Source: Diplonema japonicum
Lineage: Eukaryota > Euglenozoa > Diplonemea > Diplonemida > Diplonemidae
Length of the DNA stretch: 64,000 nt
Reading direction: 5' to 3'
Assembly: GCA_964019335.1 (NCBI GenBank)
Contig: OZ025700.1
Coordinates: forward strand, 62,001-126,000
The stretch's first letter is position 1. Each line of letters starts with the position of its first letter. Positions 10,244-20,076 of this stretch are shown here, in pieces. The notes beneath the pieces are model-generated. The model was given only the letters and a program-made list of their open reading frames with translations, searched no databases and had not been told where the DNA came from. The position numbers and the translations under genes are program-made.

Positions 10244-10895
10244 TAAAAAGGAAAAAGAAGCTGGGGGAGGGAGGAGGGGGGAGAGACAGAGAAAACGAAG
10301 GGAAATGGTCATTATGTGGAAAACTATTTCGACGCACCGCATAGCCCCTCCCCACACCCTGCCCAACCCATTTGTCGGTTTTTTCTTTCCTCCCCTTCTT
10401 CCCTTTGCAACCTACGAATCTGAACCCTAAGATAAAAAGCGATGGTTTATAACTAAGAATAGAAGAGGAACAAGACGTCAATTGCTTGGAAGAGGAGAAC
10501 AAGAACGCGAGCCAGGAGTGGCATCAACCTGTAAACTATCTAACTAATTTACGAATTTCTTCTTTTTTTTCCCTTCTTTTTGCACTGTTAACTACCATTT
10601 GTTAACAGAACTACATATGGAAAAAAAAAAAAAGAAGAAGAAGAAACACACACACATCCACGCAAAGCACAGGAGGTATTTTTAAATTCTTTCTCTTCCG
10701 CACCGTTCGGTACAAAGCAAGCGTGTGGGCGCACAGGTAACTTTTGTGCTAGGAAAGGAAGGGGCGCACACAGCTAGTTTTGTTCGCTGTTTGGACTCCG
10801 CAAACACCGCAAGGCTGTCTAAGTGTCCCGTGTGCTTAATGCAGGTAATCTAGGATGGGGGGGTCCCGAAAAAAAAAAAAAAAAAAAAAAAAAAA

Positions 10896-10937
10896 GAGAC
10901 ATTTAAGGGTACCTGCGGTATGTGGCAGGACGCCTGA
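10896..10937. repeat. 42-bp dispersed repeat, copy 1
   Basis: Starts GAGACATTTAAGGGTACC and ends GCAGGACGCCTGA. The identical 42 bp is found at 37884-37925. Both copies directly follow a run of 20 or more A on the plus strand. Internal CCTGC/GCAGG and CAGG/CCTG pairs can form a small hairpin. This copy lies just beyond the stop codon of the ORF at 10949. Confidence 0.85.
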
Positions 10938-10948
10938 AGAGTCTCAAT

Positions 10949-11521
10949 CTATCTCTTGATCGAACCTTTCTGCTGTGGTGTGGCCTTCGGCCCCTCGTTC
11001 ACCCTCCTCGGTACCTTAGGTATAAAACCCTCAACCGAGTTGGTAAGGACACAATAGTTGTACAGTTGTTTCTCAAGGATGTGGCGGGTCACCGGGGAGG
11101 CGAATACCGGTCTAGAGGAGTAGCCCCTTACGGAGCTGTTGTAGTAACCCAACGTGCGCAGGGAGTGGACAGAAACTACTGACGCAGCTGGGATGAGGGG
11201 CGCTATGCCCTTACTGGTGTGGATGCGTTCTAGTGCCGTTATCACCCGGCCTATTACACGCGCGCTCACTTGGATGTCCTCACCCTCTTCACAAGGTGAG
11301 AGTCCCACCGTGGCAATGAAGTCTATGGCCAGCTCAAGCCTGGAGACCTGTCCACCTGTCGTGCCCCAGTGAAGGGCAGAGAGCCATCGGATGACGTGCG
11401 GGATGAGCCGTGGGAGGCACTGTTGCCTCAAACCATTGTCGTAGTACCACCTCAGTGACCGTGGCTTGAGCAAACTCCCCTTCTCGAAAGGCCTGTTCCA
11501 CAGGTGAACGCTGAAGTCCAT
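10949..11521 (-). CDS. Possible C-terminal part of a retroelement protein
   Basis: 190 residues from MDFSVHLWNRPF to the stop. The segment WLSALHWGTTGGQVSRLELAIDF, here given only in outline, has the look of the region after the reverse-transcriptase core in protist retroelement proteins, but this is a resemblance recalled by eye and not a firm family match. No catalytic YxDD motif is present. Codon use is less GC-biased at third positions than in the neighbours. The next item downstream is the 42-bp dispersed repeat followed by a T run (minus strand), as expected if that repeat is the shared 3' end of an element family. Start chosen as the first ATG after the TTTTTCTTTTTTTGC tract. It could equally be an ordinary lineage-specific gene. 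Confidence 0.4.
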   Translation of the reverse strand: MDFSVHLWNRPFEKGSLLKPRSLRWYYDNGLRQQCLPRLIPHVIRWLSALHWGTTGGQVSRLELAIDFIATVGLSPCEEGEDIQVSARVIGRVITALERIHTSKGIAPLIPAASVVSVHSLRTLGYYNSSVRGYSSRPVFASPVTRHILEKQLYNYCVLTNSVEGFIPKVPRRVNEGPKATPQQKGSIKR

Positions 11522-11752
11522 CGTCTTTTTCCGTGCAAAAAAAGAAAAACTTAACTGAACGACACGCAAAAAAAAAATGCGGAAAAAAAAAAAAAAACGA
11601 CCTTGCTGTCGTTCTAGAACAAACATGACCAAAGGGGCATCACATATATTGATGAGAAGCAACGGACCCATCAAAAAAAAAGGAAGGAAAATGATACAGA
11701 AAAAAAAAAAAAAGAAGTTGAGTGAATAAAAAAAAAAACGCAAACAGCTCAG

Positions 11753-14278
11753 CTAGGAAGACCGCGACCGCACCTCAAGGGCTGCGTCGTACCAGTCGTC
11801 AGAAGATGCTGCCGACTGCTCAGTGTCAGTCGGTGGTGTACTGGTGGCACGTGCGCCAGGGTCGATGACGGCACAGTCAGCAGAACGCTGCCCCCTTCGT
11901 GTTGTTGTGTACCATTTGGAAACCTCCAGCGGGCTTGACCCTGTCCCACACATCACTCCAGCGTTCTTCTTGAAGTCAGCAGTCGCCGACGTAACCCACC
12001 ATGTGTGGTTCTTCCCTGCAAACAGCCACCACCGGCCAGGGTTCTCCCAGCACGGCATCTCATTGATGCTGAACCCGATAAGGTCGTACTTCCCGCTCAC
12101 GTCAGGTTGGGTCTCTGACCTCAAGTACACCGTGGACGGATGGTCCGACACGGAACGCACTTTGTGCCAGCACCGCTTGCACACTCTTTCCGCCCCCGAG
12201 TATCCCGGCACTGATATTTTGCTTGGAGAGCATTGACTGCACACCACCTCCCCACAGTTCCTGCAATGGTGCTTCCGCTTCAAGAACGTGAACAGCGCCT
12301 TGCACACGTTGCACCTGCTCGCGTCGCAGTTGGGGACCCACCTCGTCGTCCGCACGGGCTCCTCTTCCTCCGACGCATCCGGCGACTCCGTGTCGTTCAA
12401 AGACAGCAGTTGTAACACAAGCTCCTTCACGCTGCCGGGAAACCCCACATCGCCCATCACCACGCACAGCTGCTGCAGCCACTCCTCCGCGCCCTTGGCA
12501 AGCCCGCTTCGCCAATGCACAGCAGGGAAGATGCCATTCAGGTCGTACTCCTTGTAGTTCCTTCCAAGCTCCTTTTTCACTACGTCATGCAGCTTGCGCA
12601 CCTCGCTGAGACGCAGTATGCAGCACACGGGCGTGCTGTCCAGCATCCCTTCTATCCTGTACACCCAGTGCCCGTCTACTTTGCTGTTGCACCTCTTGAC
12701 AGCCTCAATCCACAGCTGCGACCCTTCATGCTTGTCAAGCTCGATCCAGTCATCGTCGTTCAGGAGACCTGTCGTCTGCGATGGTGCAGACAGGAAGCCC
12801 CCTGTTGCTGTCCGCGCGGCCGAGCCATCGATTTGGATATCAAACACACGGAAGCCACAATTCCCATAGCCGGGTCTCCCAAAGGCAGACGTGAGGAGGC
12901 CCCCATGAGAGAAGACCACGCAGGTTTGGACACCCTTCTCAGCACACTTGTGCCCCAGCCATGATCTGAAGGTGTTGGCGCGCCTTGTGAACGAGCTGTA
13001 CGTTTCGGCGAAGCGTGGCGGGGGGCCGTGGTGCCACCACTGACCCGACTTTATACCCTCTTCCTCGCAATACTTGTCCACGCTGCTGAAATCGTACTGA
13101 GGGTAGGTGTCCTCGGGGAAGCACTGTCGAAGCTCTGAGGCCAAGGAACCCCTGTCCCCCTTTTGAACAGTGCTCCTGTGAAGCGTGTGCTCAGCTGCAA
13201 GAGGCGAGATGATGGTTTTAAGTGTCGATGCGTCGTCTCCCAAGGCCTCTGCAGCAGTCTGCAGGGCACGACGGAAAGGCGAAACAACGACCATCGTGCC
13301 TGGCTTGAAGGCTCCTACATTACGCAGCACGCGCCCTAAACGCTTGGCTTGCGTAACTCCCACCGGGTTCAACAGAGCATCCCTGTTTGCATGGGATGCA
13401 GCACCCAAGAGGTCGTTGTGGTGCCCCATGCCATGCCGAACAAGGATGACCCTCACAGTGGAGGATGGTCTCGGTGACATGAAGCTGTTGATCTCTTTAA
13501 TGCCCACGTCTGTGAAGCTTTTATTAAACTCATAGAGGGAAGCTGACCGCAGGGGCTGCATCATCATGTCAGTGACGCCGCCTCCGGAGAAGTCGTGGTC
13601 CGTGTCACCCGGCAACCGCCATGTGATGCCGAGAGCCTTGTGGAAGACTGCGTAGGGGTCGACAAGTGGGACCGTGCTTGGAAGTGTGGGTTGCAGGGTG
13701 CCGTGGTACGCGTTGGCTAAGTCGCTGAAGCGTTGAGTGTATGAAGGGTTGTGGGCGGGGTGGTATTTAAGAGACTGCCGGATGTACGCATCGGCGACCT
13801 CGTGAGGGGAAGCTGTTTCCGAGGTACCGAGAACCTGGTGTGGTGGGGCGATGGGGGGCGGGGTGACGGGGAGGAACAGCTTGCTCCACACCTGACGTTG
13901 CGGAGGTACGACATTTGATGAAGAGTTGATTTTTGAGAGAAGTTTCCAGGGGCCTTCCTTCGAGGGGCCTGTCTCCAATGACCATTGCACTGGATCCAGC
14001 GCAGGGAAGTCGACACCTGTCATGAAGCGGTAGGAGGCTACGGGCACCTCGCTGTCGATGCTGAAGATTACAGTTCCCATCTTCCTGCTCTTATGGCTTG
14101 TCCCGCAGTTCCCGTCGTGGCATCGCCACACGCCAAACCCCTTGGAGCACTTTGCATCACCCTCTGCGCTGCCCACTGGCAGGTACTCCATCCGTGCCCC
14201 ACGGAACTCAACTAGCGTCACCTGCATCCCTTCGCCGCCTCCACGATTCCTTAGAATCGTCCATTTTGCGAATTGCAT
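11753..14278 (-). CDS. Five-domain protein: discoidin-like, J-like, histidine phosphatase, PX-like, FYVE
   Basis: 841 residues, no intron. Residues about 5-115 look like an F5/8C (discoidin) beta-sandwich. Residues 145-195 resemble a J domain, but the HPD motif is degraded to HPAHNP. Residues 275-480 are a histidine-phosphatase (phosphoglycerate-mutase-like) domain with ILVRHG at 278-283 and the second His in VVFSHGG (454-460). Residues 508-625 resemble a PX domain. Residues 647-708 are a FYVE zinc finger with WVPNCD, CNVC, the basic RKHHCRNCG patch, CSQC and CKRC, expected to bind PI3P on endosomes. Residues 720-800 hold a Trp-rich module (WENPGRWWLF). The start is the ATG after TTTATTTATTT...CGCAG; ORF extension upstream lacks an ATG before that acceptor except one in a T-rich stretch. 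Likely an endosome-attached phosphatase. Confidence 0.82.
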   Translation of the reverse strand: MQFAKWTILRNRGGGEGMQVTLVEFRGARMEYLPVGSAEGDAKCSKGFGVWRCHDGNCGTSHKSRKMGTVIFSIDSEVPVASYRFMTGVDFPALDPVQWSLETGPSKEGPWKLLSKINSSSNVVPPQRQVWSKLFLPVTPPPIAPPHQVLGTSETASPHEVADAYIRQSLKYHPAHNPSYTQRFSDLANAYHGTLQPTLPSTVPLVDPYAVFHKALGITWRLPGDTDHDFSGGGVTDMMMQPLRSASLYEFNKSFTDVGIKEINSFMSPRPSSTVRVILVRHGMGHHNDLLGAASHANRDALLNPVGVTQAKRLGRVLRNVGAFKPGTMVVVSPFRRALQTAAEALGDDASTLKTIISPLAAEHTLHRSTVQKGDRGSLASELRQCFPEDTYPQYDFSSVDKYCEEEGIKSGQWWHHGPPPRFAETYSSFTRRANTFRSWLGHKCAEKGVQTCVVFSHGGLLTSAFGRPGYGNCGFRVFDIQIDGSAARTATGGFLSAPSQTTGLLNDDDWIELDKHEGSQLWIEAVKRCNSKVDGHWVYRIEGMLDSTPVCCILRLSEVRKLHDVVKKELGRNYKEYDLNGIFPAVHWRSGLAKGAEEWLQQLCVVMGDVGFPGSVKELVLQLLSLNDTESPDASEEEEPVRTTRWVPNCDASRCNVCKALFTFLKRKHHCRNCGEVVCSQCSPSKISVPGYSGAERVCKRCWHKVRSVSDHPSTVYLRSETQPDVSGKYDLIGFSINEMPCWENPGRWWLFAGKNHTWWVTSATADFKKNAGVMCGTGSSPLEVSKWYTTTRRGQRSADCAVIDPGARATSTPPTDTEQSAASSDDWYDAALEVRSRSS

Positions 14279-15128
14279 GGCCCTCTCCCTTCGGCCTGCG
14301 ATGGTGGTGGGTTTAAATAAATAAATAAAAAACCGGCACAGCGTCTTTTCGAACATAAAGTCCAAAATCTCCTTTTCTTTAAGGCCGAAAAAACAGCGTT
14401 CTTTATGGGTTAAAAAAAAATAATACAGAAGGAAAAAGGAAAATGGGTAAGATTAAGGGGGGGGGGGGGAGGGGGGAGAAAAAAGCTTTTAAAAAAAAAA
14501 GGTAAACCACAAAAAAATAATAATAATTGGCTATTTCACGGCGAATCATAATGGATTTTGTATGTTTTTCGGGGGGGGGGGGGGGGAAGAAAAAGTCCAA
14601 AGAGGCGTGAGTTGCACGTAAACTCAAAAGGCGTGACCGATGTTAGCCCACTCGCAGTAGTTGCCCAAAGCGAGAGAGCTGAAGAAAACAAAAGAGAAAT
14701 TAGGAACTGGGGGGAGTGAACACAATTTCTTTTTTTCTTTCCCCTCCTTTTTCAAAAAATAAAAATCCCTTCCTCCCCCCTTCCTTTTTTTTGTCTTTAA
14801 CACTAAAACGTAAAACAAACAAAAAGAGGAAACATTTGGCACCACCCGTGAGTACCTACTTTTCTTTCTCTCTCTTTGCTTTTTAATTTTGTTATAATGG
14901 TACATTTACCCACCCTTCTTTCACTCTTTCTTCTTTTCCCTTGCCCCTTTGAACAGAAAAAAATACCGTACAGACCCGTGACTCCCTTCCCCCCCCCCCC
15001 ATTAGTTTTAATCTTCTTTTTTTTTCTTTGTCCTCCCCCCCGGGCTTACTCGAACAAACAGCAACTGATCTTTGTAGAATTTTCTTCTTTTTTTTTTTTT
15101 TTTTTTTGTTCTTCATCACAACTATCTT
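14279..15128. other. Low-complexity spacer
   Basis: No gene seen. Alternating homopolymer blocks of A, T, C and G (G12 near 14459, G13 near 14574, C11 near 14990, T run near 15090) with short open frames made only of simple repeats. Confidence 0.75.
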
Positions 15129-15856
15129 CTAGAACTCATAAACATCGAAATCCGCTTCTTCATTGGTTGTTGCTTGGGACTTAATGTGCCATTGGGTGAT
15201 CTCGAGTGCCAGCTTGCTGTCGGTCACCACATCGTCCATAGAGAGTGGCTTGCCTGTGAAGGGGCACGTTTGCCCTGCTTGCTTAACCCAAGCCTCAAGG
15301 GTTTCTTTTTCGTAGCTGTGGCCGTAGGGGGAAGAGACGGGGTTTTTCATCAAGTGCCCGTTCAGGGAGCATCTAAACTTCGCAGGAGCGTCGTCGTGTG
15401 TCTGCGCCAGCTGGTAGGGTTCTATTTCAGATACAGGCCTCACGAGTTTGTTGTCCATCACCACAGGAGCAAGGTCCTCGTCGTTGCCTGTGCTATCCTC
15501 TTGCACCACTGCCTTGGCCCTCGCAGGGTCGGGTAGGTCACCCAACAGCCTGTATTCCTCTTTGCCCTGTTCAGGCTTCACGTCCTCTTCTTTTTTCCTC
15601 CCAAGGTCCACATCTTTGATAGCCTGACTGATCAACCCATCCACCACACCAAAGCTCTCAACGTCCCTTGCCAGCATTGTGTCGGTTGTGTTGTGGAAGG
15701 ACGACTGTAGCTTTGTCAGGCCTGCAGGAAAGAGTGGGGGAGGGGGAGGGGGATTGGTTGTCAGGACACATACACTTCACATCTAGCTCCCGCAACATAG
15801 TCGACAAGGCGTTCCTTAAGGAGTCCGTCGTGCACTCCGCAGGTAGGTGCTCCGCT

Positions 15857-15905
<49 letters not shown>

Positions 15906-17669
15906 GAATGATACCTTGCGGCAACCCTTCCTCGCCTGCCAAGCTGTCGATGTTCACGTTGAACTGCAGCAGTGCCGCGTACAGCCTGATGTTGCCCGAC
16001 ACAAACAGGTCCGTCTGTAAGAAAATAGAATCTTCATTTTAAAATCATTAAATACCGGGAGCCTCAGCAAGTCGTACGTGAAGCTGTTGATGAACCGAAT
16101 ACTCCTTCCGAAGGACCCCATGTGGAAGGTCACCAGGGCGAGGAACCTAAGGGAGCAGATGAGGCCTTGGAGAACCTCCTTGGGGAGTTCAGAGCAGGGC
16201 TTCGGGGGCGGTCTGAGGGGGTTGAAGGCAGAGGTCACACTGATCTTCTCGTTGTGCATCTCAAAGCATTGCGCGATTTGATGAATGAGCTTGCAGATAT
16301 AGGGGAGAACAACCTTATCAACCCACGATGTGGAACGGATGATGTGCTGCCGGAAAGACGTTGCCTGCTGGGTGGCGTAGTTGTACACATTGGTGATGAA
16401 CTTCATAGTTGACATGCATGCGACGTGGACGACAGGGGTGACGGGACCTTCCTGAAGGAGATGCGGGCTGCTGATGGCCTGAGCGACAACCCTGATCACG
16501 ATGAGCCGCTTGGTCAGCTTGCAGATATGGTTAATTTTATCTTCAAAGTCCTGGGTTTTTTTTTTTTTTTTTTTTTTTTTCTTCTCCCCCACGTACCGTA
16601 AGAGCTTTTTCTTGTATGTTATCGCTCTCCTCTGCGGTGAAGAAGGTTGTCGGATGGCTGAAGCCAAGCATGGCCGTCATACAGTTCACGCGGAGCTCGA
16701 ACTCGTAAGGCGGCTCCTTCAGCAGTATCGCGAGCAAAAGCTGCACTGCGAACTGCACGTTGCCCTCCGCAAACTCCAACACTTCAACAGCCCGTATTTT
16801 GTAGTGCCTGACCCTGCAGAGAAGAACTAGCATGTGTTCGCTCATACGGCCGAGCTCGGAGTCGAAGGGCATTGTGCCCTCGACCTTCATGCTGGACTCC
16901 ATGTTCACATCGATATACTTGACTGTGGGTGGTTTTTGTAAAGGTGAAGGGAAGCCATACTTGCGTTGAAGATGAGGTCCCTCGCCCTCTTGAACATTGC
17001 ACAATTGTTCAGAACGAGAAGCAGTCTTGTTTTCGTGTGCTCGTGTACTGCAGCGCTGTTCAGCTGATCGACCACCAGTTTTAAAAAGCTCTGTAGGACG
17101 TTCTCGTCATAGTTCACCATAAAGGAAGCTGCATCCTCTGTGGACTGTATGATCTTCAGTACCTGGAGGAGGGGTGGGGGTGGGGTGGAAAAAAAAAATA
17201 GCACACCTCGCTGTCCGCGATCGGCACGCCCCCTGCAGCCAACTTCCCCAACTGCTCCTCTGTCTCCTCCAACCCCGGCATCGTTGCACCCAACAACGGT
17301 TCCTTGTAACCCCGTACTGGATTTTTCTTCTTTTTTTTTTTTGAATGCTGTAAAGAAAAAAAAGAGGGGGAAAAAAATCACTGTAATGACTGTAGCATCC
17401 AAGTACAGCCAAAAAAAAGGGGGGGGGGGAAGAATGTGTATACGCCCGTAAAATCGTTATGATGGGGAAGAACGACCCACCAAAAAAAAAAGAAGAAAAT
17501 TAGTGTCACACGTGGACAAATCACCTTTGTGGTGAACCCAGACTCCTCAGGGAGTGTACCGTCTGGTTTTCTTTTCTGCCAGAAAAGCGCTTTTGTATGC
17601 CTGGGCGCGAGTCTTTTTCTCAAACAGGTTGCTCTCTTCATGTCCCTTTTTTGCCCTCTCGGCGGACAT
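15129..17669 (-). CDS. U-box ubiquitin ligase-like protein, 8 exons
   Basis: Exons that keep frame: 17525-17669, 17207-17347, 16961-17162, 16597-16922, 16056-16550, 15915-16014, 15774-15854, 15129-15721. Introns are 177, 44, 38, 46, 41, 60 and 52 nt, all GT-AG. The C-terminal about 65 residues form a U-box (RCSLNGHLMKNPVSSPYGHSYE, here in outline; then CPFTGKPL), which recruits ubiquitin-loaded E2. The rest is helical and looks like an armadillo/HEAT scaffold, but no named family is recognised. The first exon has a conflict: the first ATG (17669, MSAERAKKGHEE) is one base out of frame with exon 2, while the ATG at 17641 is in frame. Using 17641 gives 684 residues. Introns 4 and 6 are largely poly(A). 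Confidence 0.78.
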
Positions 17670-17991
17670 CTCTGTTACGCACCTTTCCGGGCTTGGTAGA
17701 AAAAAGAAAAAAAAAAAGGGAAACTCTACGTTACATATACTACCTAAACCTACATCAAAAAGAATAAAAAAAGGGGGCGGAAAAAGAGGAGCGGGGACGT
17801 GGGGGGGGGGGGGAGAAGGGACAATAAAACGGGGTAACAAGAAAGAAAAAAAAGTACAAACAAGGAGATATAAAAAAAATAAAATAACAAAAAGGTAAAA
17901 AATACAAAAAAAAAAAAAAAAAAAAAAAAAACAAGCATAATGCGGACAACCAAGGAACAAGGCCAACAATGTTATAGTGTCAAAGGATGGT

Positions 17992-19926
17992 CTAGTACCT
18001 AGGAGAGTGGGGGAGAGAGGGGTAGCGACGGTCGGCCTGTGAATCTCGAAGAGAAGTGAAACGCTCGTACTGGGTGGGGGTGAGGTCGTGGGGAGGGGAA
18101 TGGGAGTACGCGGCAGCACGGTGCCCCCTAGTGTCGTTTGACTTGCAGTACAGCGCCTCAACAAAACGTGGGTTCTCCCTGCAGTAGTCCACCCATTCAT
18201 CTGTGGTGATGACACCATCTTTCTTCTTGTCGATCTTTGTGAAGAGCTCACCGCTAGTCGACGTGAGCAGCTCCATCCCGTATCTCGAGAGTGCCTCCCT
18301 GAAGTCGTTGTACTGCAACACACCTCCGTTCAGGCAATCCATGTCCTTGAACACTTGTATTATCCTGCAAAAAGAAACTAACATTTTTATTGTTCTTCAA
18401 CCATACATAACAGTCTTGTTCGGGACCTCCCGCAACGCCACCCTCTGCGGGCTGTTCGGGAGTGCGATCCACGTCTCAACAGTGTCGGGAACCGGAATGG
18501 TGCCCGGCCTGTCAGGGTGCCACACGGAAGCCTGTTGGAAGCAGAACAACTGTGCGTCGTCCGAGATCATAAAGGGGTCGGTGAGGTTCACCCACTTCTG
18601 CAGAGTGGTGTCGAAGATCTGAAGGGCAGCGAGGCTGAACGGGACATCTGGGCAGCCAGGGGGATGGTTCACCCTGGCTACAGTGTCGAAGTAGTTGTCG
18701 ACAGCGTTGATGAGGTTGCTCATTGTGGGAACACCGATGAACGAAAGGCGCACGTTGTGCTTCACGCCGTGCACATCGCACGCGACACGCACTGTGAAGG
18801 GTGCCGACGTGGAAGGTACATGTGAAGCGCCTGGTTTTGCCATCGGGCTGTGCCCAACAGGCTCCAATGGGCTCTGCGCAACCATAGGGCTACGAGACGC
18901 CATTGGACTGTGCGCGTGAGACATCGTTTCATGTCTGGGCGACAACCGTGGTGACAACGCCTCTAGTTCGTTGACCCTCTGCTCCAACTCCATGACACGC
19001 ATGTCAGTAGGCGACCCTTGCCTGACAGCCTGCTCCAGCATGGGGATGCCCTCAAGCTCGTGGACCCTTCTTTCAAGTCTCATGTTTTCAAGCTCCAGTC
19101 GCTTGTTGGCTCTAAGAAGACTATCAACTTCCGTCCCACCCTTGTCCGACTGGACATGAGATGGGGATTGGGACTGGAATGGTTCCTGGGACTCAAGTAA
19201 TTTCTTCAGTTTTTCATTTTCCAAGACCAAAGCCTGTGCCACAGCGTTATGCTCATTTGTCGCTTCGAGAAGCGCGGCCGTCGCCTTGTTCGCTTCTTCA
19301 AGCTCCGCAACCTTGGCCTCCAGGGCACTTGCCTTCTTTTTATAGTCTTCGTTTTCATTCATCTTTCTCCTTTGCAGTTTCTGGTAGTACACTTCCCGCA
19401 GCATCTTCTCATGTGCCTTGGCCATGCTGGCGATAACACCTGCCTGCTGGGCACCGAAGCTCTTTTTGAGGTTCTGGCCGCTCTCCAGTTCGGCGATCCG
19501 TTTCTTGAGCTCAGAATTCTCAGATTCTACATTCTTGTTGCGCCCCCTCTGCAGCTTCTGGTAGTAGATCTCACGCAGCATCTTCTCGTGCGCGCGGGCC
19601 ATGCTGGCGATGATGCCTGCTTGCTGGGCACTGAAGGACTTTTTCATCGTCGTGCCCTGCTCCAGTTCAGTCACTTTCTTCTTAAGATCCTTGTTCTCTT
19701 GCGTCATCTGCCTGATCTGGCCTCTCTGTAGCTTCTGGTAGTAGATCTCTCGCAGCATCTTCTCGTGTGCACGGGCCATGCTGGCGATGATGCCTGCTTG
19801 CTGGGCAGCATGCGACCTTACTATTGTGTTTGGCGCAGGAGGTACCGCAAGGGCCACGGCACCGCTTACAGGAACGGAAGCAGGAGCTTCAAGGGCAGGA
19901 ACAGCGGGAACCGACGCTTCGCTCAT
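17992..19926 (-). CDS. Coiled-coil/EF-hand protein with BILBO1-like domain
   Basis: Two exons, 18407-19926 and 17992-18364, joined by a 42-nt intron (GTATGG...TTTTTGCAG) that removes an in-frame stop; 630 residues. Residues about 35-190 hold three near-copies of a 30-residue unit (QQAGIIASMARAHEKMLRE, YYQKLQR) separated by coiled coil. Then comes a coiled coil with Ser-Pro and HSPM repeats. The segment starting FTVRVACDVHGVKHNVRLSF and ending LFCFQ resembles the ubiquitin-like N-terminal domain of trypanosome BILBO1, a flagellar-pocket-collar scaffold; EF-hand-like loops follow here too, one degenerate and one good (DKKKDGVITTDE). The domain order is unlike BILBO1, where the domain is N-terminal. 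Likely a cytoskeletal scaffold near the flagellum. Acceptor CCTCCAG lies 29 nt before the ATG. Confidence 0.72.
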
Positions 19927-20076
19927 ATTAAGTCCTTTTATTTAACCCTGGAGGACTTGAAAACATGGTAAGAAAGGCAAACAAAAGTCTCAGTGCCATA
20001 TAAAGACTCGCTTATGAGCGCTACAAAGCACATGTAAGAATAATCTAAAAACGAAAAAAAGGGGGTGGAAAAAATA

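Larger units (their letters stand above)
9442..10948. other. Spacer with transposon-end relic; no certain gene
   Basis: About 1.5 kb. Around 9610-9960 the DNA is less A/T-rich and open in one plus frame (113 codons, Cys/Ser/Phe-rich), but no family is recognised and all real genes run the other way. On the minus strand the same part has short open blocks broken by stops, so it may be a decayed exon or mobile-element debris. Further on there are a purine tract, a transposon-end relic at 10178-10243, a run of about 29 A (10869-10895) and the 42-bp dispersed repeat. Confidence 0.5.
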
